A stretch of 64,000 bases of DNA from Limibacillus sp. (GTDB taxonomy: Bacteria; Pseudomonadota; Alphaproteobacteria; Kiloniellales; CECT-8803), in assembly GCA_037379885.1 (NCBI GenBank), contig JARRJC010000017.1, positions 19,621 to 83,620 on the forward strand, in the 5' to 3' direction. A program made the translations under genes and the position numbers. Within the stretch, counting starts at the first letter, position 1, and each line of letters begins with the position of its first letter. Below, one piece after another: positions 50,822-59,384 of the stretch. Under the pieces are notes generated by a model. That model had not been told where the DNA came from and did no database searches. It saw only the letters and a program-made list of their open reading frames with translations.

Positions 50822-51076
50822 GATGGCGCCCTCGCCTCCTCTCGTACTGCTGCCCATCCCGGGAGCCGCCGAGGCTACCACAGATTCCAATGAGGGTAAG
50901 GACTGGGAGAGGTGGCTGTGGATGCAGTCTGGAGTGAACGCGTCTCTGCTCACAATTCCCTGATATCCGGGAAAATACAGGGAATCTTCCGATTCTTAGC
51001 CTGCTTTGCGCCAGAGCGTCCTATCTAAGGCGCTGATTCAGCCTGGCTTTCTGGGGAAATTCCCTAAGAACCGAAA

Positions 51077-51139
51077 CAGGGAATTAGATTCAGTTATCAG
51101 GGAATTTCTTTCCGATAACAGGGAAGCTGCTCAGGAGAA
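51077..51139 (+). repeat. Three direct repeats phased at 21 bp, CAGGGAA
   Basis: CAGGGAA begins at 51077, 51098 and 51119, each 21 bp from the next. A weaker CAGAGAG follows at 51140 in the same phase, and a further CAGGGAA stands at 50979. The 14 bases between the words are variable and AT-rich. The spacing equals two turns of the helix, as in iterons or operator arrays. No replication or recombinase gene is next to it. Confidence 0.75.
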
Positions 51140-51176
51140 CAGAGAGCCGTAGTTGAATCACCCTCTGCGGAAGGCA

Positions 51177-51208
51177 AATGCCTCGTTATGGCTAATAGCG
51201 GACATCAT
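51177..51208 (+). repeat. TGGCTA palindrome, copy 1
   Basis: Right arm well kept (ATGGCTAATAGCGGACAT), left arm partly decayed. It belongs to the family with consensus arms GTCCGCTTTT and AAAAGCGGAC around GGCT. Confidence 0.6.
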
Positions 51209-51296
51209 TATCTTGCCCCGATCTCCAATGGCGGAGTTGCCGTCGTGACCGCCGAGGACAGCCTGTCAGCAGACCTTGCGAGACAGGCCGGCTCGG

Positions 51297-52919
51297 TCAT
51301 TCTTGGAGGGGTATCGGCTTAAAGTGATGGGTACCATCATTCTCCAACTGGTCGATCAATCCGAACTCCCAATCAAGATAGGCCTGCATTGCTTTTCGGG
51401 GCGCGTCGGTTCCCTCATAAGGTCGTCGGTAACGGTCAATAGGAGGCGAGGCTAGATTGTTTTCACCAACCTCCAATTTCTGTCCCATAGCTACCCAAGC
51501 CGATGTACCGCCACTCAAGACAGAGACCTCACCATCGAGCCTTTTGGTCAAATCCGGCGCTGCAAGGGCTGCCAACTTACCCTCAGGGCTTGTCACGACA
51601 TAGCGCCTAGTAACCGGTAGATTTCTGCAATCCTCTTCGAGGCGGGAGCGCAGCAAATAGAAGGCGCCGGGAATGTGCCCTTTCTCGTACTCCGCGTGCT
51701 TTGCGAGATCTATTATTGTCGGCGGATCAGCTCCCTCTCGAAGTTCTGCGAGTTCTGACGTTTCTATCTCCCTGTGCTCAGGCAGTTCAATTGGCTGCCC
51801 GTGCCAGGCGCCGGTCTCCGAGAATGCCTCTTTTGGGAGGTCCTGCAACACATGGACCTCCCATGCCATCTGGGCCAACCATGAACCGGTCATGTTTGCG
51901 CGCACGCCATCGTCGTCAACCAAAACGATGCGGGCTCCACGCGTGGGCGCATACATCTCAGTCTCCTGAACCAGTTGGCCGCCAGGGATTGGATAGAAGC
52001 CGACTAGGTGCCCCGTCTCATACTCCTCGAAGCTGCGGACGTCGAAAAAATAGGTGGTCCGCCCCTCCTGCTCATCCCAGCCAGCGATGTCACTGAGTTT
52101 CACGTGGCGGACCCCAGCGCGTTTGGCCACCTCATTTGCGCGACGAGCCGCAACTTCCCGTGCGACTTCCGGTGTCTCCCGGCAAATTCGGTCTTCATTG
52201 TGATCCAGTTTTTGACGCGCGAGTAACCAGCCAATGGTGCCGTTACGAAGAGCAGCGACTTGGTTTGGCAGGTTGGCATTTATCAGCGATTGAGCGCCGA
52301 TGAGACTCCGCGTTCGCCCTGCGCAGTTGACGATCACCCTAGTCTTCGGATCCGATGCGAGGTGCCCAGCGCGCAGCACCAGTTCCGCGCCCGGTACGGA
52401 AGTCGCGGTGGGGATCGACATGGTCCTGTACTCGTCGACGCGCCGCGCGTCGAGAATCACGATGTCCTCCCCGCGTTCGATCATGGCCTGCACCTCCTCG
52501 GCGGAGAAGGAGGGTGTATGGCAGCGCGCCTCCATCAGTTCGCCGAAGGCTTTGCTGGGCACGTTGACGTCGATGAATAGCTCTCCGCCCCCGTCCTTCC
52601 AGGCTTGGAGCCCACCCGAGAAGACGCCCACGTCGCCATAGCCCATCGCGATCAGCCGCTGTGCGGCCGCCTCAGCCAAGCCTTCGCCGCCGTCGAATGT
52701 CACAATCGGAACGTCCAGGCGAGGAAGCTTCCGATAGGCATCCAGCTCCAGCCGGGCGAAGGGCAGGTTCGCCGCAAAGAGGGGATGGCCCTCGGCATGG
52801 GGCGCTTCCTCCCGCACGTCCAGGAATGCGATCTCCCGACGGGCCAGGAGATGTGAGCGCACATACTCGAAATTACGTGGAGCGGGGCTTGGCGGCCGCC
52901 CTTGTCTACTTTCCGTCAT
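51297..52919 (-). CDS. Four-domain rhodanese-like protein
   Basis: 540 residues made of four rhodanese homology domains: about 15-115, 135-240, 270-375 and 385-480. Each has the domain's opening motif (FLDVREE, ILDARRVDEY, FFDVRSFEEYETGH and IIDLAKHAEYEKGHIPGA). Only domain 2 keeps the active-site cysteine, C199 in VNCAGRTRS; the matching positions read Asp-Gly (FDGGEG), Asp (VDDDGVRA) and Ser (TSPEGKLA). It would be a sulfurtransferase with three regulatory or binding domains. It is soluble and divergent from the IclR gene, 147 bp between the starts. The sulfur donor and acceptor are unknown. Confidence 0.92.
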   Translation of the reverse strand: MTESRQGRPPSPAPRNFEYVRSHLLARREIAFLDVREEAPHAEGHPLFAANLPFARLELDAYRKLPRLDVPIVTFDGGEGLAEAAAQRLIAMGYGDVGVFSGGLQAWKDGGGELFIDVNVPSKAFGELMEARCHTPSFSAEEVQAMIERGEDIVILDARRVDEYRTMSIPTATSVPGAELVLRAGHLASDPKTRVIVNCAGRTRSLIGAQSLINANLPNQVAALRNGTIGWLLARQKLDHNEDRICRETPEVAREVAARRANEVAKRAGVRHVKLSDIAGWDEQEGRTTYFFDVRSFEEYETGHLVGFYPIPGGQLVQETEMYAPTRGARIVLVDDDGVRANMTGSWLAQMAWEVHVLQDLPKEAFSETGAWHGQPIELPEHREIETSELAELREGADPPTIIDLAKHAEYEKGHIPGAFYLLRSRLEEDCRNLPVTRRYVVTSPEGKLAALAAPDLTKRLDGEVSVLSGGTSAWVAMGQKLEVGENNLASPPIDRYRRPYEGTDAPRKAMQAYLDWEFGLIDQLENDGTHHFKPIPLQE

Positions 52920-53066
52920 GACCCCGTTCCCTGCTTCGGTGCGAACCCCTGGAAAGATCGAGCTTGTCCCAATAAATAGGATGATATATCCATTATTTGT
53001 GAAGGCTGCCCGGCAAGCGCCGGCCTGTCAAGGCCGAAGGCAGGACATTGGAAAAGGGGGACTCTC

Positions 53067-53822
53067 TTGGACAAGACACTTCTGAAGGGCCTGTCGGTTC
53101 TGGAAGCCGTGATCGCTGACGATCAAAACGCGCGCAAGCTGGAGGACCTGGCTGCCCAGCTCGGGCTCACCCGGAGCAATGCCCACCGTACCCTGCAGAC
53201 ACTCGCCCATGCCGGTTACATCGAACGCGACCCCCAGAAGGGCGGCTACCGAGGCACGATGAAGCTCTTCGAGCTCGGGTCCCGGTCGCTTCAGAGCCTC
53301 GATGTGCGCAAGATCGCCCAGCCCTTCATGGCCCGGCTGCTGGAGGAGACCAGCGAGACGGTGCATCTCTCGCTGCTAGACGGCCTTGAGGTCGTCTACG
53401 TCGAGAAGCTCGACGGCGTCCTGCCGATCCGCGCCTATACCTCGCTTGGAAGCCGGGCGCCGGCCTATGCGGTTGCAACTGGAAAGGCGCTGCTGGCTGA
53501 GCAGAACGAGGCTCTGTTCGACCGGTTCGAGGGGGCGCTTGAGGCCTATACGAAGCTGACCGTCGTCGAGGTCCCGGCGCTGAAGCGCGAGGCCCGCAAG
53601 GTGCGCGAACAGGGTTATGCGATCAATCGGGGTGAATGGCGAGCGGGCGTTGGCGGGGTCGCCAGTCCGGTCTTCGACGGTGCAGGTCAGGCCATCGCGG
53701 CATTGGGGATCTCCGGCCCCACCGAGCGCCTGACGCCGGCAAAGATGAAGCAGCAGGGACCCTTCGTCCGGTCTGTCGCGCAGGAGCTTTCACGCGCCAT
53801 GGGGCACCAGGGTAGTCGCTAA
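53067..53822 (+). CDS. IclR-family transcriptional regulator
   Basis: 251 residues beginning with TTG at 53067 after GGGGG; no ATG is available near the conserved N-terminus. A winged helix-turn-helix (LEDLAAQLGLTRSNAHRTLQTLAHAGYIER) precedes the GAF-like effector domain (VHLSLLDGLEVVYVEKLDG, YAVATGKALLA, GVASPVFDGAGQAIAALGISGP). IclR proteins commonly control neighbouring catabolic genes in response to the substrate. It is followed by the CoA-transferase-fold pair and the acyl-CoA ligase on the same strand. Confidence 0.92.
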   Translation: MDKTLLKGLSVLEAVIADDQNARKLEDLAAQLGLTRSNAHRTLQTLAHAGYIERDPQKGGYRGTMKLFELGSRSLQSLDVRKIAQPFMARLLEETSETVHLSLLDGLEVVYVEKLDGVLPIRAYTSLGSRAPAYAVATGKALLAEQNEALFDRFEGALEAYTKLTVVEVPALKREARKVREQGYAINRGEWRAGVGGVASPVFDGAGQAIAALGISGPTERLTPAKMKQQGPFVRSVAQELSRAMGHQGSR

Positions 53823-53915
53823 TCCCAAGATTTAGGACTGTGTTCTCAAATAATTTGACAGCCGCCCTGTCAGTGGTTAGCCAGGAACGGCGCCAATCGA
53901 ATTGAGGAGAAGATT

Positions 53916-54746
53916 ATGTCTTCGGGCTTTCCGGGCACTGACAAGCAGATTTCCCTGAAGGAGTTGGCGGCGAAGATTCCCAACGGCGCATCGCTCGCCT
54001 TGGGCGGGAGCTTCCTGCATCGTGGACCCTTCGCTTTCGTGCGTGAGCTTATTCGCCAGGGCAAGAAAGACCTCGAGATCATCAAGCAGTCACCCGGCTA
54101 CGACATCGACATCCTTTGCCGCGCGGAGAGCGTAGACAAGGTGCGGGCCGGAATCGTTGCTATGGAGGGCAACTTTGGATTGGCGCCCTATTACCGGAAA
54201 GCGGTCGAGGGCAACCGCGTTCAGCTCGAGGAGCACGCCTGCTACAGCCTCACGGCAGGCTTGCGTGCAGCGGCATATGGCATTCCCTTTCAACCCTGCG
54301 CCGGGCTGCACGGTAGCGACATTCCAGCCATCAACGGCTGGAAGTTGATTGAGGATCCTTACGGCGCGGGCGACCCCGTCTACGCCATCCCTGCAATCCG
54401 GCCCGACTACGCGGTGATCCAAGCCAGCGAAGTCGATGCGCGCGGCAACGTCAGGATCGCCGGAACCTCTCATTGGGATCACATCATGACGCGCGCGGCC
54501 AAAAGCGTGCTGGTGGTGGCGGAGAAAATTGTCGAGACAAGCGTCTTCACCGCGGCGCCCGAGGCCACCGCAGTCCCTTACTTCATGGTCGAGGCTTTCG
54601 CCATCCAGCCGAACGGCGCTTGGCCTGGCTCGAGTTGGCCGGACTATGCCATCGACTACCCGGCGGTAGAGGCCTACCTAGAGCCCGGCGAGGAGAGCCT
54701 TGCCGCACATCTGGCCAAGGCGCCGGAGGCCGGAGGCCACAAATGA
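53916..54746 (+). CDS. CoA-transferase family I, alpha subunit (GctA/IpdA-like)
   Basis: 276 residues with the alpha-subunit fold. Seen are SLKELAAKIPNGASLALGGSFLHRGPFAFVRELIRQGKKDLEIIKQS at the N-terminus and YAVIQASEVDARGNVRI followed by AAKSVLVVAEKIV in the middle. It pairs with the next gene through an ATGA overlap. Substrates of this group include glutaconate and 3-oxoacids; some members (IpdAB) are hydrolases that open rings. A GAGGAGA ribosome-binding site precedes the ATG. Confidence 0.88.
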   Translation: MSSGFPGTDKQISLKELAAKIPNGASLALGGSFLHRGPFAFVRELIRQGKKDLEIIKQSPGYDIDILCRAESVDKVRAGIVAMEGNFGLAPYYRKAVEGNRVQLEEHACYSLTAGLRAAAYGIPFQPCAGLHGSDIPAINGWKLIEDPYGAGDPVYAIPAIRPDYAVIQASEVDARGNVRIAGTSHWDHIMTRAAKSVLVVAEKIVETSVFTAAPEATAVPYFMVEAFAIQPNGAWPGSSWPDYAIDYPAVEAYLEPGEESLAAHLAKAPEAGGHK

Positions 54747-55477
54747 GCAACCACTGGTCAGGCTTCTCCTACATCGTAACCAACCTCGCCCGCTTCATCC
54801 GGCCCGGCGAAATCACGTTCAGCGGAGTCAACTCGACCCTGCCGATGCTGGCATGCCTGTTGGCGAAGAAGGCCATGGAAGAGGACTTCATCTATATCAA
54901 CGTCGCCGGTGGCGTGGACCCACAACCCTCCTCGATTCCAATCTCCAGCTCGGATCCCTTGCTGGCGGAGGGATCCGCGTCAATTTTCGACAACGAGGAT
55001 TTCTATGATCTCTGCGCTCGCGGCCGCATGGATCTTTGCTTCCTCGGCGCGGCCCAGATCGATGGCTTGGGCAACGCGAACAATTCAGCGATCGGGGACT
55101 GGCAGCATCCGAAGGTACGCCTGCCCGGCGGTGGGGGCGGTGCAGTGATGCTGCCAACCGCGCGGCGCGCGTGCACCTGGCGCACAGAGCACTCACCCCG
55201 CACTTTGGTCGATAAACTGCATTTCTGCACCTCAGCCGGTGGGTTCCATGGCGTGGTGACGCCGATCGCCGTGTTCAAGAAACGGGCGGAACGTCTGGCG
55301 CTCGCATCCTGGCATCCGGAAGTCTCTCTCGAAGAAGTACGCGAGCGGACCGGCTTTACTTTTGACTCAGAGGGCGCGGAACCCTCCGCCGCCCCGAGTG
55401 AGCGCGAGAAGATAGCTTTGACTGAACTTGACCCGGACGGCCAGTTTGAGAGGGACGCCAAGGTGGCGCTGCGATAG
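54743..55477 (+). CDS. CoA-transferase family I, beta subunit lacking the catalytic Glu
   Basis: 244 residues. It aligns well by eye with glutaconate CoA-transferase subunit B: GAAQIDGLGNANNSAIGD, HPKVRLPGGGGGA, LVDKLHFCTSAGG and LEEVRERTGFTFD have direct counterparts. In the transferase the catalytic glutamate lies in VESG (residue 54); the same place here, IYINVAGGVD, has V54. Without this glutamate the usual covalent CoA mechanism cannot run, so a hydrolase-like activity as in IpdAB is more probable. It is translationally coupled to the alpha subunit. Confidence 0.85.
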   Translation: MSNHWSGFSYIVTNLARFIRPGEITFSGVNSTLPMLACLLAKKAMEEDFIYINVAGGVDPQPSSIPISSSDPLLAEGSASIFDNEDFYDLCARGRMDLCFLGAAQIDGLGNANNSAIGDWQHPKVRLPGGGGGAVMLPTARRACTWRTEHSPRTLVDKLHFCTSAGGFHGVVTPIAVFKKRAERLALASWHPEVSLEEVRERTGFTFDSEGAEPSAAPSEREKIALTELDPDGQFERDAKVALR

Positions 55478-55487
55478 GCCCGATTCC

Positions 55488-56984
55488 ATGAAGCCAGAGA
55501 ATCAAAGCCTCCTACCAGCCTTCTTTGCGCTATGGAAGAGTCAGGAGCGCCGCGGACGAATCGCCCTAATCGGGCCTCAACGGGAGATCACCTACCCAGA
55601 GCTCCACGACGAGGTGGGCACGCTAGCCGGCAAGCTTCGCGCGGCGGGCATCTTGAGGGGCGCGCGCGTTGCGATCGCGATGGAGCGAACCGAAGCAGCG
55701 ATTGTTGCTTTGCTCGCCGTCCTGACCGCCGGAGCGGTTCCTTGGATGTTGGAGCCGAACCTTGGTGGTAACGAGTTGCGGCGGCGACTCAGCATGACCA
55801 GGATCGCCTGGCTACTTTTGGACGACGCAAATGAGGGGGAGCTAGCGCTAGAAGACCTGCCCACCCTCACGCACCTCAAGGTCGATGAGCTATCGGAAGC
55901 CGACCCCTACTGGGATTTGAACATCGGAGGCGAGGCTCCTGCTCTACTACTCTTCACCTCCGGAAGTAGCGGTAAGCCTAAAGGCGTTCTTCAAAGCCAC
56001 CGAGGCGTGCTGGGCAACGCCAGCGGCGTCGCCGAAGCTACAGGCCTACAGCCGGAAGATCGGCTCCTCCACATCATGCCCCTTTTCCATACCAATGGAA
56101 TCAATAACCAGATTCTGGCGCCGCTGCTGGCGGGAGCGAGCATTGCCATGGCTGGGCGATTCAAGGCTGAGAATATGCCGGACTGGATAGCACGATACCA
56201 ACCGACCATCGTAACCGGCGTGCCTACCATTTTCTCTCGCATGTTGCCGGTGGACTTTCCGCCCGAAACGCTCACGTCAGTGCGAATGCTACGCTGCGGG
56301 TCAGCGCCCATCACCGAAGAGCAATACCGCCGCGTCGAGCAGAAATTTGGCAAACCCCTGGTGCTGTCTTATGGCCTTTCGGAGGCCACCTGCACATCTA
56401 CTCTGAATCCCCCGGCAGCGCCGAGGCTTGGCTCGGTGGGCAGACCTCTGCCGGGTCAGCGGGTCGAAATTCTAGACAGCCGCGGTGTATTACTCACGGA
56501 ACCCGACTCCGAAGGAGAGGTGTGTATCTCCGGCCCGACCCTGATGCTCGGCTATATTGATGAGCAGTCAGAGGGCCTGCCAAAGCCGCCTGGACCTCGG
56601 CTGGCAAGCGGTGACCTGGGGTATCTTGATCAGGATGGTTACCTATTTCTGACCGGGCGAAAGAAAGAGGTCATTATCCGCGGCGGAGAAAACATTTCGC
56701 CCGGGCTTATAGAAAGTGTCCTCATCAAGGTTCCCGGCGTAGAGGCGGTCTGCGTGGTGGCTAAACATGATGCTGACCTAGGAGAAGTGCCGTTCGCCTT
56801 CGTGGTGAAGACTGAGGGAAGTGAGGGCAAAGCCCTTAGCAGCGAAGTTATGAGCGCTGCTGTGGAATCTGAGCTTTCACGCATTCACAGACCAGCAGGA
56901 TATCAATACCTCGACAGGCTACCCGAAAACTCCGTAGGAAAAGTTGATCGTAAGCGGTTGGCAGAGAGTTTAGCTGACTTGTAG
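55488..56984 (+). CDS. AMP-dependent acyl-CoA synthetase/ligase
   Basis: 498 residues of the ANL superfamily. The P-loop is LLFTSGSSGKPKG; YGLSEAT, SGDLGYLDQDGYLFLTGRKKEVIIRGG and the C-terminal catalytic lysine in ENSVGKVDRKRL are all present. It would activate an organic acid as acyl-adenylate and then as CoA thioester. The ATG at 55488 lies 10 bp after the beta-subunit stop. It probably supplies the CoA substrate for the pair before it. GC content is lower than in the core part of the window. Confidence 0.92.
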   Translation: MKPENQSLLPAFFALWKSQERRGRIALIGPQREITYPELHDEVGTLAGKLRAAGILRGARVAIAMERTEAAIVALLAVLTAGAVPWMLEPNLGGNELRRRLSMTRIAWLLLDDANEGELALEDLPTLTHLKVDELSEADPYWDLNIGGEAPALLLFTSGSSGKPKGVLQSHRGVLGNASGVAEATGLQPEDRLLHIMPLFHTNGINNQILAPLLAGASIAMAGRFKAENMPDWIARYQPTIVTGVPTIFSRMLPVDFPPETLTSVRMLRCGSAPITEEQYRRVEQKFGKPLVLSYGLSEATCTSTLNPPAAPRLGSVGRPLPGQRVEILDSRGVLLTEPDSEGEVCISGPTLMLGYIDEQSEGLPKPPGPRLASGDLGYLDQDGYLFLTGRKKEVIIRGGENISPGLIESVLIKVPGVEAVCVVAKHDADLGEVPFAFVVKTEGSEGKALSSEVMSAAVESELSRIHRPAGYQYLDRLPENSVGKVDRKRLAESLADL

Positions 56985-57073
56985 ATGCTAGGTCGTTGCA
57001 CTACTTGCTCCGCTCGCCGTAGTGCATAGCCTGAGTTCTAGGACACCCGGCTGAAAGGCGCTGAGTTGCGACC

Positions 57074-57100
57074 GACCGCTATTGGCTGGAAGCAGGCATT
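57074..57100 (+). repeat. TGGCTA palindrome, copy 2
   Basis: Left arm GACCGCTATTGGCT, right arm GGAAGCAGGCATT. It lies 90 bp after the ligase stop and 31 bp before the SulP stop, between convergent genes. Confidence 0.65.
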
Positions 57101-57130
57101 CGAACCGCACTGGGTGGAAAGTTCCAAAAA

Positions 57131-58858
57131 TCAGATGCTCTCAGTCTTCGCCTGCTGCTTGGCAAGCTTGGTCCCTTGCTCGATTGTTTCGGCGTACTCG
57201 ACCAAGGGCGGCCTGAGGCCGTGCGCCTGCAGTTCGTCTCCGACCTCTTTGGAAGTCCCTGTCAGAATGACTCGCACCGACCCCCTCGATGCTTTCCGCA
57301 CCAGTCCCACCAAGGTGTTCGCGGCTGTCGAGTCCAAGAAGGGGACGGCTGAGAAGTCCACTATAAGCGTGCGGTGGGTGTCGGCGATCCTGTCGAGCAC
57401 AGAACCAATCGAAGTGGCTGCTCCGAAGAACAGCACTCCGGAGATACGGTAGACTATCAGGTCGGGATCCGTCGCCGCGCGTTCGTCATAGGGTGCGCGC
57501 GCACCGTCCGCGGAGTCGGACCGGTCTTCCTCGACCATCGGGCGCTGCGCCTCCACGACAGTTGTCTTCGACATGCGATGGATGAAAAGGACCGAGCCCA
57601 GCGCGAAGCCCACCACGATTGCCTCAGTGAGGTCACGGAAGATCGTGAGGAGCAAGGTCGATAGCATCACGGCCGCATCGCCGCGGCTGGTTCGAACCAA
57701 GACTGCGATCGCGTTCTTTTCGACCATGTTCCAGGCGACGACTGCCAGCACGGCGGCAAGACTGGCCAAAGGGATGTAGCTGGCTAGAGGCGCCGCGACG
57801 AGAACCAAAAGCAGGATGAAGGCGGCGTGCAGGATTCCCGCGATCGGCCCATGGGCTCCTGCGCGTACATTTGTTGCTGTGCGTGCGATGGTGCCTGTCA
57901 CGCACATCCCGCCGAAAAGGCCAGAGGCGACGTTGGCCACACCCTGGGCAACAAGTTCGCAGTTTGACCTGTGGCGACGGCCGGTCATTCCGTCGGCGAC
58001 CACGGCTGAGAGCAACGATTCGATTGAGCCCAGAAGTGCGAAGGACACCGCGTTCGGCAGCACGGCCGTGATCTTCTCAATAGTGATCTCGGGAAGAGCG
58101 GGTAAAGGCAGCTCGCTCGGAATGCCGCCGAACTCGGACCCGACGGTGGCGACGGGAAGGTCGAAAAGCCCTGAAACCGCACTCGCCCCGGCCACTGCGA
58201 TTAGCATTCCGGGCCAGTGCGGTCGGAATTTCCTCGCAAGTGCGATGACCGCCAGAGTGGCGACCGCGAGAAGGGTCGTCACGGAATCGAGCGTGGGGAG
58301 AGCTCGCCAGATAAGCGGCAGTCTCTCCAGGGCCGGTCCGGGCATATCCGAGGTCAATGCCAGGCCGAGTAGCGGCCCAATCTGGCTTGCGAAGATTATC
58401 AAAGCGATACCCGCCGTGAAACCTACGGTCACCGGGTAGGGAATGAACTTGATATAAGTGCCAAGACGAAGAAAGCCGATCGCCGCGAGAATCAGACCTG
58501 ACAGCATGGTCGCTAGGATCATTCCGTCGATACCGTGAGTCAGCACTGTGGCAGAAACCAGGACTATGAACGCTCCAGCAGGACCTCCGATCTGAAAGCG
58601 GCTTCCGCCCAAAGCTGAGACGAAGAATCCGCCGACGATAGCAGTGTAGAGACCCTGAGCCGGCGTGGCCCCTGATGCGATGGCTATGGCCATTGACAGC
58701 GGTAGCGCGATGATCGCCACGGTCAGGCCTGCCAGAGCGTCCGCACGGAAGTTTGCGAGCGAGTAACCTTCGCGCAGAACGGTAACGAGCTTCGGCGTGA
58801 ATAGTTCTGAGAAACTGGGACGAGTAGTCGATGCCGTTACCGGCTCTTGTGAGGACAT
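57131..58858 (-). CDS. SulP-family anion transporter with STAS domain
   Basis: 575 residues from the ATG at 58858. The membrane part has the SulP motifs DALAGLTVAIIALPLSMAIAIASGATPAQGLYTAIVGG and GGPAGAFIVLVSATV, with ELVAQGVANVASGLFGGMCVTGTIARTATNVRAG later on. The STAS domain at the C-terminus has LIVDFSAVPFLDSTAANTLVGLV. It would carry sulfate, bicarbonate or a dicarboxylate; the sequence does not decide which. It is convergent with the ligase. The closeness to a rhodanese gene makes sulfate tempting but unproven. Confidence 0.93.
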   Translation of the reverse strand: MSSQEPVTASTTRPSFSELFTPKLVTVLREGYSLANFRADALAGLTVAIIALPLSMAIAIASGATPAQGLYTAIVGGFFVSALGGSRFQIGGPAGAFIVLVSATVLTHGIDGMILATMLSGLILAAIGFLRLGTYIKFIPYPVTVGFTAGIALIIFASQIGPLLGLALTSDMPGPALERLPLIWRALPTLDSVTTLLAVATLAVIALARKFRPHWPGMLIAVAGASAVSGLFDLPVATVGSEFGGIPSELPLPALPEITIEKITAVLPNAVSFALLGSIESLLSAVVADGMTGRRHRSNCELVAQGVANVASGLFGGMCVTGTIARTATNVRAGAHGPIAGILHAAFILLLVLVAAPLASYIPLASLAAVLAVVAWNMVEKNAIAVLVRTSRGDAAVMLSTLLLTIFRDLTEAIVVGFALGSVLFIHRMSKTTVVEAQRPMVEEDRSDSADGARAPYDERAATDPDLIVYRISGVLFFGAATSIGSVLDRIADTHRTLIVDFSAVPFLDSTAANTLVGLVRKASRGSVRVILTGTSKEVGDELQAHGLRPPLVEYAETIEQGTKLAKQQAKTESI

Positions 58859-59029
58859 CCTGCCCTGCCGGGACAATGTAAGACGGGTGGATAGTGAGTT
58901 GATGTGATCGCGACCGATGCTTGAGAAGACACTGGAGGCGAAGTTTCACTCTGCTCAAAACGCCCCAAAAGGCAACAGACAAACGGCTTCAATTGCCAGA
59001 AAGCCGCAGTCAGACCACTTTTCCACTTC

Positions 59030-59056
59030 TTCTGCTATTGGCTATAAGCAGACAGT
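59030..59056 (+). repeat. TGGCTA palindrome, copy 3
   Basis: Arms TTCTGCTAT and ATAAGCAGACA around TGGCT; the paired changes CTGCT/AGCAG keep the stem. Intergenic. Confidence 0.7.
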
Positions 59057-59129
59057 GAATTGAAATAGCGACTGTAGAGGGTGTGGCCCAACTAAGCCTT
59101 AACCGGACGGATCGATTGCCGCAGAAATA

Positions 59130-59185
59130 GAGCGCGTCGCCTGCGTTCTAGGTCTTTCAACCAAGGAGGGGACGGCGACGCGCTC
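59130..59185. repeat. Perfect 12-bp inverted repeat
   Basis: GAGCGCGTCGCC at 59130-59141 is the exact reverse complement of GGCGACGCGCTC at 59174-59185, with a 32-base spacer. There is no T run, so it is not a classic terminator. It may be a protein-binding site, a structured RNA or the remnant ends of a small element. Confidence 0.7.
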
Positions 59186-59233
59186 ATTTCAAGCCATTCA
59201 TGGCTCGGGGAGAACAAAAAGGTGGAGAGGCAA

Positions 59234-59254
59234 TTAGGCGAAATTTAGGCGAAA
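59234..59254 (+). repeat. Tandem repeat TTAGGCGAAA
   Basis: Two exact copies of TTAGGCGAAA at 59234-59243 and 59245-59254, eleven bases apart start to start, directly before the hairpin at 59252-59289. It could be an operator repeated on one face of the helix. Confidence 0.65.
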
Positions 59255-59289
59255 AAATCTGCGCCGGTTGCGTTCGGAGAACGGCGCAG
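59252..59289 (-). terminator. Terminator-like hairpin on the minus strand, no gene ahead
   Basis: CTGCGCCG (59259-59266) pairs perfectly with CGGCGCAG (59282-59289), and on the minus strand the stem is followed by ATTTTTTCGCC. It has the form of an intrinsic terminator. No minus-strand gene lies between it and 60.5 kb, so the transcript it would end is unknown. Confidence 0.6.
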
Positions 59290-59384
59290 GGAGTTCATTG
59301 AGTTTTTTAAATTTTGCGGGCGCTAAACTACACATCATCGATGAGCTGTCAATAAACAGGATGCAGGACCTCAAGGCGCTCCGC

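Larger units (their letters stand above)
50822..51296. other. Border region with repeats, no gene
   Basis: 475 bp between the SDR start and the rhodanese stop. It contains four CAGGGAA words (three at exact 21-bp spacing), an imperfect palindrome TTCCCTGATATCCGGGAA at 50956-50973, five GANTC sites between 50982 and 51159, and one copy of the TGGCTA palindrome family at 51177-51208. No coding sequence was recognised. Confidence 0.7.

Noticed and set aside
50979..51140. CAGGGAA repeats as a CRISPR array
   Set aside because: The repeated word is only seven bases, spacers are 14 bases, and there are no cas genes. The geometry fits a binding-site array instead.
57066..57452. Plus-strand frame of 128 codons opposite the end of the SulP gene
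   Set aside because: The STAS domain of SulP on the other strand is unmistakable; the plus frame has no similarity to anything known.
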